Source: Gemmatimonadales bacterium (GTDB taxonomy: Bacteria > Gemmatimonadota > Gemmatimonadetes > Gemmatimonadales > GWC2-71-9). Taken from it: a stretch of 36,910 nt of DNA. Below the pieces are notes generated by a model. It made no database searches. It was not told the DNA's origin and saw nothing but the letters and a program-made list of their open reading frames with translations. The translations under genes were made by a program, and so were the position numbers. This document shows positions 36,384-36,910 of the stretch, piece after piece (the first letter of the stretch is position 1; the number at the start of each line of letters is the position of its first letter). The stretch covers positions 1 through 36,910 of the forward strand of contig JAICUF010000015.1 of the NCBI GenBank assembly GCA_025935995.1, read 5' to 3'.

Positions 36384-36910
36384 CTGTCCGACCCGCGAGC
36401 TGAGCTGGAAGCAGGTCTCGCCGGCCACTACACACTCGAGCGCGAGCTCGGCCGTGGCGGCATGGCGACCGTGTACCTCGCACACGACGAGCGGCACGAC
36501 CGTCCCGTCGCCCTCAAGGTCCTGCACGCCGAGCTGGCCCACGCCCTCGGCCCCGAGCGCTTCCAGCGCGAGATCCGCCTCGCCGCCCGGCTCCAGCACC
36601 CGCACATCCTCACGGTGCACGATTCCGGAAGCGCCGGCGGGCAGCTCTGGTTCACCATGCCCTTCATCGAGGGCGAATCGCTCCGGGACCGGCTGAACCG
36701 CGAGAAGCAGCTGCCGATCGAGGACGCGCTCCGGATCGCGCGTGAGGCGGCCGACGCGCTCGAGTACGCGCACCAGCACGGCGTCATCCACCGCGACATC
36801 AAGCCCGAGAACATCCTCCTCTCCGGCAACCACGCGCTCGTCGCGGACTTCGGCATCGCCCGGGCACTCACGGCCGGAGCGGGCGACCAGCACCTGACCG
36901 AGACCGGCAC
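36384..36910 (+). CDS. Ser/Thr protein kinase, N-terminal part (3' truncated by window)
   Basis: LSDPRAELEAGLAGHYTLERELGRGGMATVYLAHDERHDRPVALKVLHAELAHALGPERFQREIRLAARLQHPHILTVHDSG...HRDIKPENILLSGNHALVADFGIARAL runs to the window end. Confidence 0.9.
   Translation, partial: MSDPRAELEAGLAGHYTLERELGRGGMATVYLAHDERHDRPVALKVLHAELAHALGPERFQREIRLAARLQHPHILTVHDSGSAGGQLWFTMPFIEGESLRDRLNREKQLPIEDALRIAREAADALEYAHQHGVIHRDIKPENILLSGNHALVADFGIARALTAGAGDQHLTETG

Noticed and set aside
33607-36483. 958-aa minus-strand ORF opposite the kinase
   Set aside because: Shadow ORF of a high-GC coding strand.

Overview
High-GC, gene-dense bacterial chromosomal window. Gene style suggests Gemmatimonadota-like DNA (Big/RCC1 lipoproteins, Ser/Thr kinases fused to TolB/TPR or propeller domains), but this is an inference. 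No rRNA, tRNA, CRISPR array or transposase was recognised. Supported genes include a metallopeptidase tail, a Big-domain lipoprotein, a di-haem cytochrome c peroxidase, a SemiSWEET, a translationally coupled set of secreted propeller/FG-GAP proteins, a FAD monooxygenase / Cys-rich exported protein / small membrane protein set, a run of small enzymes (DUF1330, ABM, PhnB-like, DUF5655, YjbR), an ankyrin protein, a BlaI/M56 regulatory locus, DUF5916, DUF3052, a methyltransferase, an M28 peptidase, two DinB proteins, a serine hydrolase and three Ser/Thr kinases. The strongest candidate for an undescribed system is 17138-23673. There, a BlaI-type repressor and a BlaR1-like M56 peptidase carry a novel-looking 34-35 aa 'SDGD' repeat array. 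The next gene encodes a secreted protein with the same repeats and a shared beta-type module in the opposite order. TGCTGA-N4-TCAGCA operators lie in front of both blaI and the secreted gene. A second candidate is a possible halocin-C8-like peptide locus at 8969-11454. A third is an in-phase 21-bp palindromic tandem array at 32611-32715.
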